Positions 1 through 5,334 of a DNA stretch of 6,798 nucleotides are shown piece after piece (the first letter of the stretch is position 1; every line of letters begins with the position of its first letter). Location of the stretch: assembly GCA_035476575.1 (NCBI GenBank), contig DATILL010000130.1, forward strand, positions 1 to 6,798, written 5' to 3'. This DNA comes from DATILL01 sp035476575 (GTDB lineage Bacteria > Actinomycetota > Actinomycetes > Mycobacteriales > JACQDL01). The notes below the pieces were generated by a model, which was not told the origin of the DNA, searched no databases, and was given only the letters and a program-made list of their open reading frames with translations. Made by a program: the position numbers and the translations under genes.

Positions 1-2
1 TC

Positions 3-60
3 TCGGCCTTGTGGTGACCTCATGGGGCCGTCAGACCCCAATAGGTCACCACAACGCCGA
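3..60. terminator. Long compound hairpin, probable terminator after rfbD
   Basis: Positions 3-20 and 43-60 are reverse complements over 18 bases with one mismatch (8 against 55). Inside them TGGGG (23-27) pairs with CCCCA (36-40), leaving an 8-base loop. The structure lies downstream of the rfbD stop codon, so minus-strand transcripts would run into it. I infer that it ends rfbD transcription and perhaps that of a convergent gene left of the window. There is no T-tract on either side, so a classical intrinsic terminator is not certain. It could also be a mobile or REP-like palindrome, because its right arm is one member of the repeat family described next. Confidence 0.5.
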
Positions 61-123
61 CAGGTCACCACACGGGGCCGGCAGGCAACGACAGGTGACC
101 ACAACGCCGAGAGGTGACCACAG
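43..123 (+). repeat. Four direct copies of an AGGTSACCACA repeat
   Basis: The copies start at 43, 62, 93 and 112. The first and third share AGGTSACCACAACGCCGA, with the centre switching from GGTCACC to GGTGACC. The starts are 19, 31 and 19 bases apart, so the cluster looks like a 50-base two-copy unit that was itself duplicated (43-92 and from 93 on) and then diverged. A fifth copy lies inverted at 3-20 and forms the hairpin with the copy at 43. The last copy ends 15 bases before the end of rfbD. No protein-coding signal is seen in 1-138. Possible roles are an intergenic repeat family, a multi-site protein-binding array, or terminator debris; the sequence does not decide between them. Confidence 0.7.
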
Positions 124-138
124 CGGTGGCCGGGCGGG

Positions 139-1044
139 TCAGGCGGCGACGGCGGTACGCAGGGCGGTGCGCAGGGCCGCCCGCCAGTGCGGCAGCGGCG
201 GCAGCCCGGCGGCCAGCCAGGCCCGGTCGGACAGCACCGAGTACGCCGGTCGCGGCGCCGGCCGGGGAAACGCCGACGTGGTGGTCGGCCGCACCCGCTC
301 CGGATCCGCCCCGACCTCCTCGAAGACCGCCCGGGCCAGCCCGAACCACGTCGTGTCCCCGGTGTTCGTGCAGTGGTAGGTCCCGTACGGCGCGTCGCCG
401 GCCGCCAGCGCCACCAGCCCGGCGGCCAGGTCGCGCGACCAGGTCGGCGAGCCGCGCTGGTCGTCCACCACGTCGAGCGTCTCCCTCTCCCGCTCCAGGC
501 GCAGCATCGTCTTGACGAAGTTGCCGCCGGTCTCGCCGTACAGCCAGGCCGTCCGTACCACGTAGGACTCTGGCAGCACCGCGCGCACCGCCCGCTCCCC
601 GGCCAGCTTGGTCACGCCGTAGGCCGAGCGCGGGGCGGTTGGCGCGTCCACCTCGTACGGCGCCGCGGCGTCCCCGCCGAAGACGTAGTCGGTCGAGACC
701 TGCACCAGCCGGACGTCGTGCCGCAGGCAGGCGGCGGCCAGGTTCGCTGGGCCGACAGCGTTCACCGCCTGCGCCCGCTCGACGTCGGTCTCGGCCGCGT
801 CCACCGCGGTGTACGCCGCGGCGTTCACGACGACCAGCCGGTCAGCCTCCGTACGCACAGACCGCGCCCAGGATGCGAGCAGGTCCTCCACCGACCGGGC
901 GTGGACGACGTCCAGCTCCGCCCGGGCCACACCGCGCACGACCGGTACGTCGGCCCGGCCGGCAGCCACCCGGAGCAGGTCAGTGCCGAGCTGTCCGCCC
1001 GCACCCGTGACCAGCAGCGCGACGCCCCCCCGCGCCGTGCTCAT
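139..1044 (-). CDS. rfbD: dTDP-4-dehydrorhamnose reductase (RmlD/RfbD)
   Basis: This 301-residue cytoplasmic enzyme makes the last step to dTDP-L-rhamnose, the NAD(P)H-dependent reduction of dTDP-4-dehydro-L-rhamnose. It is an extended short-chain dehydrogenase. The Rossmann nucleotide-binding motif GAGGQLG is at residues 14-20, the NAAAYTAVDAAE segment typical of RmlD at 74-85, STDYVF at 117-122 and the catalytic YxxxK (YGVTK) at 142-146. Length matches the family (about 290-300). I chose the ATG at 1044 because GGAG stands 8 bases upstream and the Rossmann strand begins a few residues later. The same frame stays open back to 1569, but that extension is Arg/Gly/Ala-rich, unlike any RmlD, and overlaps the divergent gene. 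A run of seven G lies in codons 5-7. It is transcribed away from the LCP gene, and dTDP-rhamnose would feed the cell-wall glycopolymer that an LCP enzyme attaches. Confidence 0.93.
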   Translation of the reverse strand: MSTARGGVALLVTGAGGQLGTDLLRVAAGRADVPVVRGVARAELDVVHARSVEDLLASWARSVRTEADRLVVVNAAAYTAVDAAETDVERAQAVNAVGPANLAAACLRHDVRLVQVSTDYVFGGDAAAPYEVDAPTAPRSAYGVTKLAGERAVRAVLPESYVVRTAWLYGETGGNFVKTMLRLERERETLDVVDDQRGSPTWSRDLAAGLVALAAGDAPYGTYHCTNTGDTTWFGLARAVFEEVGADPERVRPTTTSAFPRPAPRPAYSVLSDRAWLAAGLPPLPHWRAALRTALRTAVAA

Positions 1045-1314
1045 CGGCACCGCTCCGCGCCGGCTGTGACAGGCGGCAAGCCGGTCAGGTGCGCACAGTC
1101 TGCCACGGGAGCCCGCATGACCTGGCAGTCTGGCACACACGCCTCGCCGGGCTTCCGGCGGCGGCCGGGCTGACCCGCTGGCTCGTGCCGGTTCGGTGGT
1201 CGTCAGCGACGAAGAAACCTCCTGGCCAGGTTGCGCGTCCTGACAGGTAGGCGCCTCGCAGCGCCCACCGCACCGTGCCGCCCGAGCCGCAGACCGAAGG
1301 AGGACGGCGCCGCC
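1045..1314. promoter_or_regulatory. Divergent control region between rfbD and LCP gene
   Basis: These 270 bases separate two divergent starts and must hold promoters for both. I see no convincing -35/-10 pair on either strand. What can be seen is a direct repeat CAGTCTGSCAC at 1096-1106 and 1126-1136, starts 30 bases apart (about three helical turns); CTGGCA twice at 1122-1127 and 1130-1135; a perfect 10-base palindrome CCTGGCCAGG at 1221-1230; and a related CCTGACAGG at 1239-1247. These could be operator sites, but none matches a regulator motif I can name. Confidence 0.5.
1297..1304 (+). promoter_or_regulatory. Strong ribosome binding site fixing the LCP GTG start
   Basis: AAGGAGGA is a near-perfect Shine-Dalgarno sequence 10 bases before the GTG at 1315. 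It decides the start: the frame is open from an earlier ATG at 1231, but that would add 28 residues that read through this site. CCTCCT at 1218-1223 is complementary to AGGAGG at 1298-1303 and could mask it if the transcript starts upstream of 1218. Confidence 0.8.
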
Positions 1315-2949
1315 GTGACCGATCCACGGGATCCACGAGATCCTCGTAGCCACAACCCGCGGCGCCCGCCCCTGCCGGCCAACCTCGACCCTAGGCGCGG
1401 CCAGCCACGCAACCCGCCTCCCCCGCCGCCATACCGCCCGCCGCACCCCTCGGCACAGCACCCCCCGCCGCCGTACCGCCCCGCCCCGCCCCGCCCCGGC
1501 CCGCCCTGGCCGGCGAGCGGCAGCCCACAGCCCGGCCGAGCCGGCCGGCGGCTCGCCATCGGCGCCCAAGTAACAGCCGGGCTGCTGTCAGCGGTCATCC
1601 TGGTCGCCAGCGGCTGGCTGTGGCTGTTGTTCCGCCAGTTCAACGCGGTGGTCAACCGGGTGGACGCGATCACCAGCACCGGCCGCGACGTCGACGGCCA
1701 GGACCAGAACATCCTGCTGGTCGGCAACGACAGCCGCGGCGGCCTGACCGACGCGCAGCTCAAGGAGATCGGCACCCAGACCGAGGCCGGCTTCAACACC
1801 GACACGATCCTGCTGGTGCACGTCCCGGCGAACGGCGCCCGGGCCACCGCGGTGTCCTTCACCCGCGACCTCAACGTGTTCATCCCGGCGCTCGGCCGCG
1901 AGAGCAAGATTAACTCGGCGTACGCCAACGGCGCCTGCCCGGACAACGGCTGCGGCGCGATGCTCACCCCGGCCCAGCAGCGGGCCGGCGCCCGGTCCTT
2001 GGTGGACACCGTGAGCCGCTTCTCCGGGCTACACATCGACCATTACGTCGAGATCGGGCTGCTCGGCTTCTACAACATCACCAACGTGCTGGGCGGGGTA
2101 CCGATCTGCCTCAAGCACCCGGTCCAGGACCGGTTCTCGGCGATCAACCTGCCAGCCGGCCACCAGGTGATCAAGGGCAAGCAGGCGCTGGCCTTTGTCC
2201 GGCAGCGGCATGGCCTGCCGAACGGCGCGTTCTCCCGGATCCAGCGCCAGCAGTACTTCCTCGGGGCGGTCTTCCGCAAGCTCACCTCGGCCGGTGTCCT
2301 GATCGACCCGCTCAAGCAGCAACGGCTGGTCAAAGCGGTCGCCAGCACGCTGTCGATGGATCCCAACCTGGACCCGCTCCAGCTTGCCCGCCAGATGCAG
2401 AACCTCACCGCCGGCAACCTGCAGTTCCTCACCGTCCCCATCACCGGCGTGGGCAAGAACGACGCCGGCCAGGACATCGATGTGCCCAACACCGCCGCGC
2501 TGCCGGCGTTCTGGACCAGGGTGCTCGGCCACGCCCCTGCCCAGCCCAAGGTCAACGCGGTGCCGCGCGGCCAGGTCTCGGTCGCCGTGCTGAACGGCAC
2601 CGGCCGCGTCGGCCTGGCCGCCCAGACCAGCAACCAGCTCCAGCGGCTTGGTTTCGGCGTGACCAGCACGGGCAACGCGCAGCGGACCGGCCAGACCGTG
2701 ATCGAGTACGGCACCGGGCAGGAGGCGGCCGCCCGGACCCTGGCCCTGGTGGTGCCGGACGCCCAGGTCGTGGCCGGCTCTGGCAGCAGGGTCACGCTGG
2801 TCCTGGGCACTGGCTTCACCGGCCTGCGCGCGGACGGCGCCGCCTCCTCGAACGTCGGCGACACGACCGACGCCGGTCGCCCGCCCGCCGGCACCGGCCC
2901 GACCGTTCCCGCGCCGCGCACCGCCGCGCAGGACGACTGCATCGACTGA
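1315..2949 (+). CDS. LCP family cell-wall glycopolymer ligase, LytR_C domain
   Basis: This is a 544-residue LytR-CpsA-Psr protein. Such enzymes move a glycopolymer from its polyprenyl-phosphate carrier to peptidoglycan outside the membrane. Residues 1-78 are a cytoplasmic Pro/Arg-rich tail with DPRDPRDPR near the start and PPPPYRP twice. One membrane helix lies at about 80-106. The LCP domain follows: LLVGNDSR (134-141) and DTILLVHV (163-170), carrying the metal-binding aspartates expected by analogy with Cps2A; SFTRDL with R184; KINSAYANG (198-206); and FVRQRHGLPNGAFSRIQRQQ (294-313), with the phosphate-binding arginines. The usual GD in that last motif is GA here (A305). C208 and C213 may form a disulfide. 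A LytR_C domain spans about 421-501, starting VSVAVLNGTG. The neighbouring rhamnose gene fits a rhamnose-containing polymer as substrate, which is inference. Older annotation as a transcriptional attenuator should be disregarded. Confidence 0.92.
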   Translation: MTDPRDPRDPRSHNPRRPPLPANLDPRRGQPRNPPPPPPYRPPHPSAQHPPPPYRPAPPRPGPPWPASGSPQPGRAGRRLAIGAQVTAGLLSAVILVASGWLWLLFRQFNAVVNRVDAITSTGRDVDGQDQNILLVGNDSRGGLTDAQLKEIGTQTEAGFNTDTILLVHVPANGARATAVSFTRDLNVFIPALGRESKINSAYANGACPDNGCGAMLTPAQQRAGARSLVDTVSRFSGLHIDHYVEIGLLGFYNITNVLGGVPICLKHPVQDRFSAINLPAGHQVIKGKQALAFVRQRHGLPNGAFSRIQRQQYFLGAVFRKLTSAGVLIDPLKQQRLVKAVASTLSMDPNLDPLQLARQMQNLTAGNLQFLTVPITGVGKNDAGQDIDVPNTAALPAFWTRVLGHAPAQPKVNAVPRGQVSVAVLNGTGRVGLAAQTSNQLQRLGFGVTSTGNAQRTGQTVIEYGTGQEAAARTLALVVPDAQVVAGSGSRVTLVLGTGFTGLRADGAASSNVGDTTDAGRPPAGTGPTVPAPRTAAQDDCID

Positions 2950-2962
2950 GGCTGGCGGCCCG

Positions 2963-2987
2963 CTCTGACCCTGGCCGGGCGTCAGAG
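2963..2987 (+). terminator. Possible weak terminator after the LCP gene
   Basis: CTCTGAC (2963-2969) pairs perfectly with GTCAGAG (2981-2987) around an 11-base GC-rich loop, 13 bases after the LCP stop. It is followed by TCCGTTTCTG, which is only mildly T-rich. It may end or attenuate the LCP transcript before the next gene 25 bases on. Read-through is quite possible. Confidence 0.4.
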
Positions 2988-3012
2988 TCCGTTTCTGCCA
3001 TGATCTCGGAGT

Positions 3013-3783
3013 ATGGCGGCCACTGACCAGTTGCTTGAACAGGCCCTCGCCCGCGACCCGGCCCGACCGCTGCTGACCTACTACGACGACGCCACCGGCG
3101 AGCGGGCCGAGCTGTCCGCCACCACGCTGGCCAACTGGGTGGCCAAGACGGCCAACCTGCTGCGGGACGAGCTCGACGTCCGGCCCGGCGACCCGGTCGC
3201 TGTGCTGCTCCCGACCCATTGGCAGACCGCCGCCGTGCTGCTCGCCACCTGGGCGGCCGGCGGGGTGGCGGGCACCGACCCGGCCGGCGCCACGGCAGCG
3301 TTCGTCGACCTGGCCCACCTGGCCGAGGCCAGGGCGGCCGACCCGGACGAGCTGGTCGTGCTCTCGCTCGCCCCGCTGGGCCAGGGCCTAGCCAAGCCAG
3401 AGGAGGGTGCGCTGGACTACGCCCGGACGGTCCGGGCGCACGGCGACCGGTTCACGCCGTACCACCGCATCCCCGACGCCGCCGCGGCGGTGGACGACGA
3501 CGGCCGGGTGCTCACCGGGGCCGACCTGCTCGGCGAGTCCCGGCGCCGGGCCGCCGAGCTCGGCCTGCACGTGATGGACCGGGTGCTGTCCACGTTGGCC
3601 TGGGAGGATCCGGCGGACTGGGTGGACGGGCTGCTCGCGCCCTTGGCGGCCGGCGCGTCGCTGGTGCTGTGCGCCCACCCGGACCGGCATGCCTTGTCGC
3701 ACCGGGCCGAGGCCGAGCAGGTCACCGCCACCCTCGGCGTCAGCCTGCACGGCGTCCGGCACTGTGACAGCGGTACTCGATAG
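3013..3783 (+). CDS. TIGR03089 family protein (AMP-binding-like remnant)
   Basis: A 256-residue protein matching my memory of TIGR03089, an actinobacteria-only family that resembles the N-terminal part of acyl-CoA synthetases/AMP-binding enzymes. Seen here are an N-terminal helix and strand like those domains (PLLTYYDDATGERAELSATTLANWVAKTANLL, about 19-50), GDPVAVLLPTHWQTAAVLLATWAAGGV (about 59-85), and a late segment with LAPLAAGASLVLCAHPD. The Ser/Thr/Gly-rich ATP P-loop (TSGTTGxPK) and the whole C-terminal lid domain are absent, so adenylating activity is doubtful. Length is normal for the family, so this is not a truncated gene. The function is unknown. It follows the LCP gene by 63 bases on the same strand, an order I recall in several actinomycetes. 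The start has GGAG only one base away, too close for a normal Shine-Dalgarno, so it may be poorly initiated or leaderless. Confidence 0.82.
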   Translation: MAATDQLLEQALARDPARPLLTYYDDATGERAELSATTLANWVAKTANLLRDELDVRPGDPVAVLLPTHWQTAAVLLATWAAGGVAGTDPAGATAAFVDLAHLAEARAADPDELVVLSLAPLGQGLAKPEEGALDYARTVRAHGDRFTPYHRIPDAAAAVDDDGRVLTGADLLGESRRRAAELGLHVMDRVLSTLAWEDPADWVDGLLAPLAAGASLVLCAHPDRHALSHRAEAEQVTATLGVSLHGVRHCDSGTR

Positions 3784-3802
3784 AGTCGCGCGCGAGACAC
3801 CG

Positions 3803-3830
3803 TACAGGGCGAGCCGCCATACAGGGCGAG
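3803..3830 (+). repeat. Two direct copies of TACAGGGCGAG before scoA
   Basis: TACAGGGCGAG occurs at 3803-3813 and 3820-3830, 17 bases apart, in the 55-base gap ahead of scoA. The second copy runs into the scoA ribosome binding site GGAGG (3830-3834), four bases before its ATG. A small tandem duplication of the leader is the simplest reading. A paired operator site is also possible. A TAGAGT (3781-3786) overlapping the previous stop codon resembles a -10 element, but I find no good -35 at the right distance. Confidence 0.55.
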
Positions 3831-3838
3831 GAGGCGCG

Positions 3839-4666
3839 ATGGACAAGGTTGTTCCCAGCGCCGCCGACGCCGTCCGCGACATCCCGAACGGTGCGTCGCT
3901 GGCAGTCGGCGGGTTCGGGCTGTGCGGCATCCCGCACGTGCTGATCCAGGCGCTCCTGGAGCACGGCACCACCGATCTGGTGACCGTGTCGAACAACTGC
4001 GGCGTGGACGGGTGGGGGCTCGGCTCCCTGCTGCAGGCCAGGCGGATCCGCCGTACCACCGGCTCCTACGTCGGGGAGAACAAGGAGTTCGAGCGGCAGT
4101 TCCTGCACGGCGAGCTGGAGGTCGAGCTGGTGCCGCAGGGCACCCTGGCCGAGCGGCTGCGGGCCGGCGGCTGCGGCATCCCCGGCTTCTACACGCCGGC
4201 CGGGGTGGGCACCCAGGTCGCCGACGGCGGGCTCCCGCTGCGGTACCACCCGGACGGGTCGGTCGCGCTGGCCTCCGAGCCCAAGGAGACCCGCGAGTTC
4301 GACGGCCGGGAGTACGTCCTGGAACGCGGCATCGTCACCGACTTCGCGCTGGTCCGGGCCGCGCTGGGGGACCGGCACGGCAACCTGGTCTTCCACGAGT
4401 CGACGCGCAACTTCAACCCGCTGTGCGCGATGGCCGGCCGGGTGACCATTGCCGAGGTGGAGGAGCTGGTGGAGCCTGGCGTGCTGCGGCCGGAGGACGT
4501 CCACACCCCGGGCATCTTCGTGCAGCGGGTGGTCGGCCCGGTCGGGCCGGAGGGCAAGCGGATCGAACGTCGTACCGTCCGGCCGCGCCCCAACATCCCG
4601 GCCGACGCCGGTACGCCAGCCGACGCCGGTACGCCGGCCGGCAGCGATCCGGCAGGGGGCACCTGA
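3839..4666 (+). CDS. scoA: 3-oxoacid CoA-transferase subunit A
   Basis: A 275-residue alpha subunit of a family I CoA-transferase. With ScoB it moves CoA between succinyl-CoA and a 3-oxoacid such as acetoacetate, in the cytoplasm. GGFGLCGIP (24-32) is the glycine-rich signature of the A subunit, followed by conserved SNNCGVDGWGLG, GSYVGENKEFERQFLHGELEVELVPQGTLAERLRAGG and GIPGFYTPAGVGT. The ATG at 3839 follows GAGGAGG closely and begins at the family's normal N-terminus; the frame upstream to 3689 lies in the preceding gene. The C-terminus runs some 20-25 residues past the usual RIERRTVR end, with a duplicated ADAGTP unit in a Pro/Ala/Gly tail. The stop overlaps the scoB start by one base (TGATG), so the two are translationally coupled. 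A 3-oxoadipate transferase (PcaI) is the main alternative, but no aromatic-pathway genes are in the window. Confidence 0.92.
   Translation: MDKVVPSAADAVRDIPNGASLAVGGFGLCGIPHVLIQALLEHGTTDLVTVSNNCGVDGWGLGSLLQARRIRRTTGSYVGENKEFERQFLHGELEVELVPQGTLAERLRAGGCGIPGFYTPAGVGTQVADGGLPLRYHPDGSVALASEPKETREFDGREYVLERGIVTDFALVRAALGDRHGNLVFHESTRNFNPLCAMAGRVTIAEVEELVEPGVLRPEDVHTPGIFVQRVVGPVGPEGKRIERRTVRPRPNIPADAGTPADAGTPAGSDPAGGT
4601..4636 (+). repeat. 18-bp in-frame tandem duplication at the scoA 3' end
   Basis: Positions 4601-4618 and 4619-4636 are identical except for the last base (A against G). Each encodes ADAGTP, residues 255-260 and 261-266 of ScoA. The near identity suggests a recent replication-slippage event in a flexible tail outside the conserved enzyme fold. 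Confidence 0.85.
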
Positions 4667-5334
4667 TGGCCCTCACCCGGACCGGGCTGGCCGCCCGGGC
4701 GGCCCAGGAGCTGGCCGACGGGCAGTACGTCAACCTTGGCATCGGCCTGCCGACCCTGGTGCCGAACTACGTGCCGCCCGGCGTCACCGTCGTCCTGCAG
4801 AGCGAGAACGGCATCCTCGGCGTCGGGCCGTACCCGTACGACGGCGACGAGGACCCAGACCTGATCAACGCGGGCAAGGAGACCGTGACGCTGCTACCCG
4901 GAGCGTCTTTTTTCGACTCGGCCACATCATTCGGGATGATTCGCGGCGGCCATATCGACGTCGCCATTCTGGGGGCCATGCAGGTCGCGGCCAACGGCGA
5001 CCTGGCCAACTGGATGATCCCCGGCAAGATGGTCAAGGGCATGGGCGGGGCGATGGACCTGGTGCACGGCGCCAAGAAGGTCATCGTGCTGATGGAGCAC
5101 GTGGCCCGCGACGGCACGCACAAGATCGTCGAGGAGTGCACCCTGCCGTACACCGGGCGCGGCGTGGTGCAGCGGATCATCACCGACCACGCCGTGCTCG
5201 ACGTCACGCCGGATGGCCTGGTGCTGCGCGAGGTGGCGCCGGGCGTGACCGTCGAGGAGGTCCGGGCGAAGACCGGGCCAGCCGTGTCCGTGCCGGTCGT
5301 GCCCACGGTGATGCGGATCCCTGCCGACGGATGA
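4666..5334 (+). CDS. scoB: 3-oxoacid CoA-transferase subunit B
   Basis: A 222-residue beta subunit carrying the catalytic glutamate. The motif SENGILGVGPYP holds E47, which in this family forms the covalent glutamyl-CoA intermediate. Upstream is NLGIGLPTLVPNYVPPGV (23-40). Downstream are the conserved GASFFDSATSFGMIRGGHIDVAILGAMQV and GKMVKGMGGAMDLVHGAKKVIVLMEH. Length is typical. The ATG overlaps the scoA stop by one base and has AGGGGG six bases upstream. The 3' end overlaps the DUF1028 gene by four bases (ATGA). Codons from about 4894 to 4977 are oddly rich in A/T at the third position, unlike the rest of the gene, and include the heptamer T TTT TTC at 4908-4914. The protein there is fully conserved, so the gene is intact. 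Substrate choice (acetoacetate or another 3-oxoacid) cannot be read from the sequence. Confidence 0.93.
   Translation: MALTRTGLAARAAQELADGQYVNLGIGLPTLVPNYVPPGVTVVLQSENGILGVGPYPYDGDEDPDLINAGKETVTLLPGASFFDSATSFGMIRGGHIDVAILGAMQVAANGDLANWMIPGKMVKGMGGAMDLVHGAKKVIVLMEHVARDGTHKIVEECTLPYTGRGVVQRIITDHAVLDVTPDGLVLREVAPGVTVEEVRAKTGPAVSVPVVPTVMRIPADG
4894..4977 (+). other. Codon-anomalous patch with slippery heptamer inside scoB
   Basis: About nine of the roughly 28 codons here end in A or T (CTA, GGA, TCT, TTT, ACA, TCA, ATT, CAT, ATT). The following 350 bases of the gene have only three or four. The patch includes six consecutive T (4908-4913), giving T TTT TTC in exactly the 0-frame register of a -1 frameshift site, and a small hairpin ATCAT/ATGAT at 4926-4930/4936-4940. 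The protein sequence is conserved, so only the nucleotide choice is unusual. Confidence 0.6.

Noticed and set aside
43..123. A CRISPR array
   Set aside because: The repeats are only 11-18 bases with spacers of about 1-13 bases and variable spacing. There are no cas genes in the window.
1130..1147. A sigma-54-like TGGCAC element in the divergent promoter region
   Set aside because: There is no TTGC partner at the required spacing, and actinobacteria generally lack sigma-54.
1231..1314. An upstream ATG start for the LCP gene at 1231
   Set aside because: It would translate through the strong Shine-Dalgarno at 1297-1304, and it lacks its own ribosome site. GTG at 1315 is better supported.
1045..1569. 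A 175-residue N-terminal extension of rfbD in the same minus-strand frame
   Set aside because: It has Arg/Gly/Ala-rich composition, no family match, and overlaps the LCP gene on the other strand. The ATG at 1044 has a good ribosome site and fits the normal RmlD length.
3000..3026. An 8-codon reading frame (MISEYGGH) overlapping the TIGR03089 start
   Set aside because: It is too short to judge, has no ribosome site, and no regulatory residue pattern such as repeated amino acids. Most likely chance.
2029..3318. A 429-codon minus-strand open frame antisense to the LCP and TIGR03089 genes
   Set aside because: It is a shadow of the plus-strand genes: the composition follows their codon bias, there are no recognisable domains, and it spans two genes and the gap between them.
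3764..3786. A sigma-70-type promoter GTGACA / TAGAGT ahead of scoA
   Set aside because: The gap between the two hexamers is only 11 bases, too short for a functional pair.
3922..4665. A plus-strand open frame overlapping scoA and continuous with scoB
   Set aside because: The part before 4666 is out of frame with the clear ScoA protein and has no domain. It is open only because of the high GC content.
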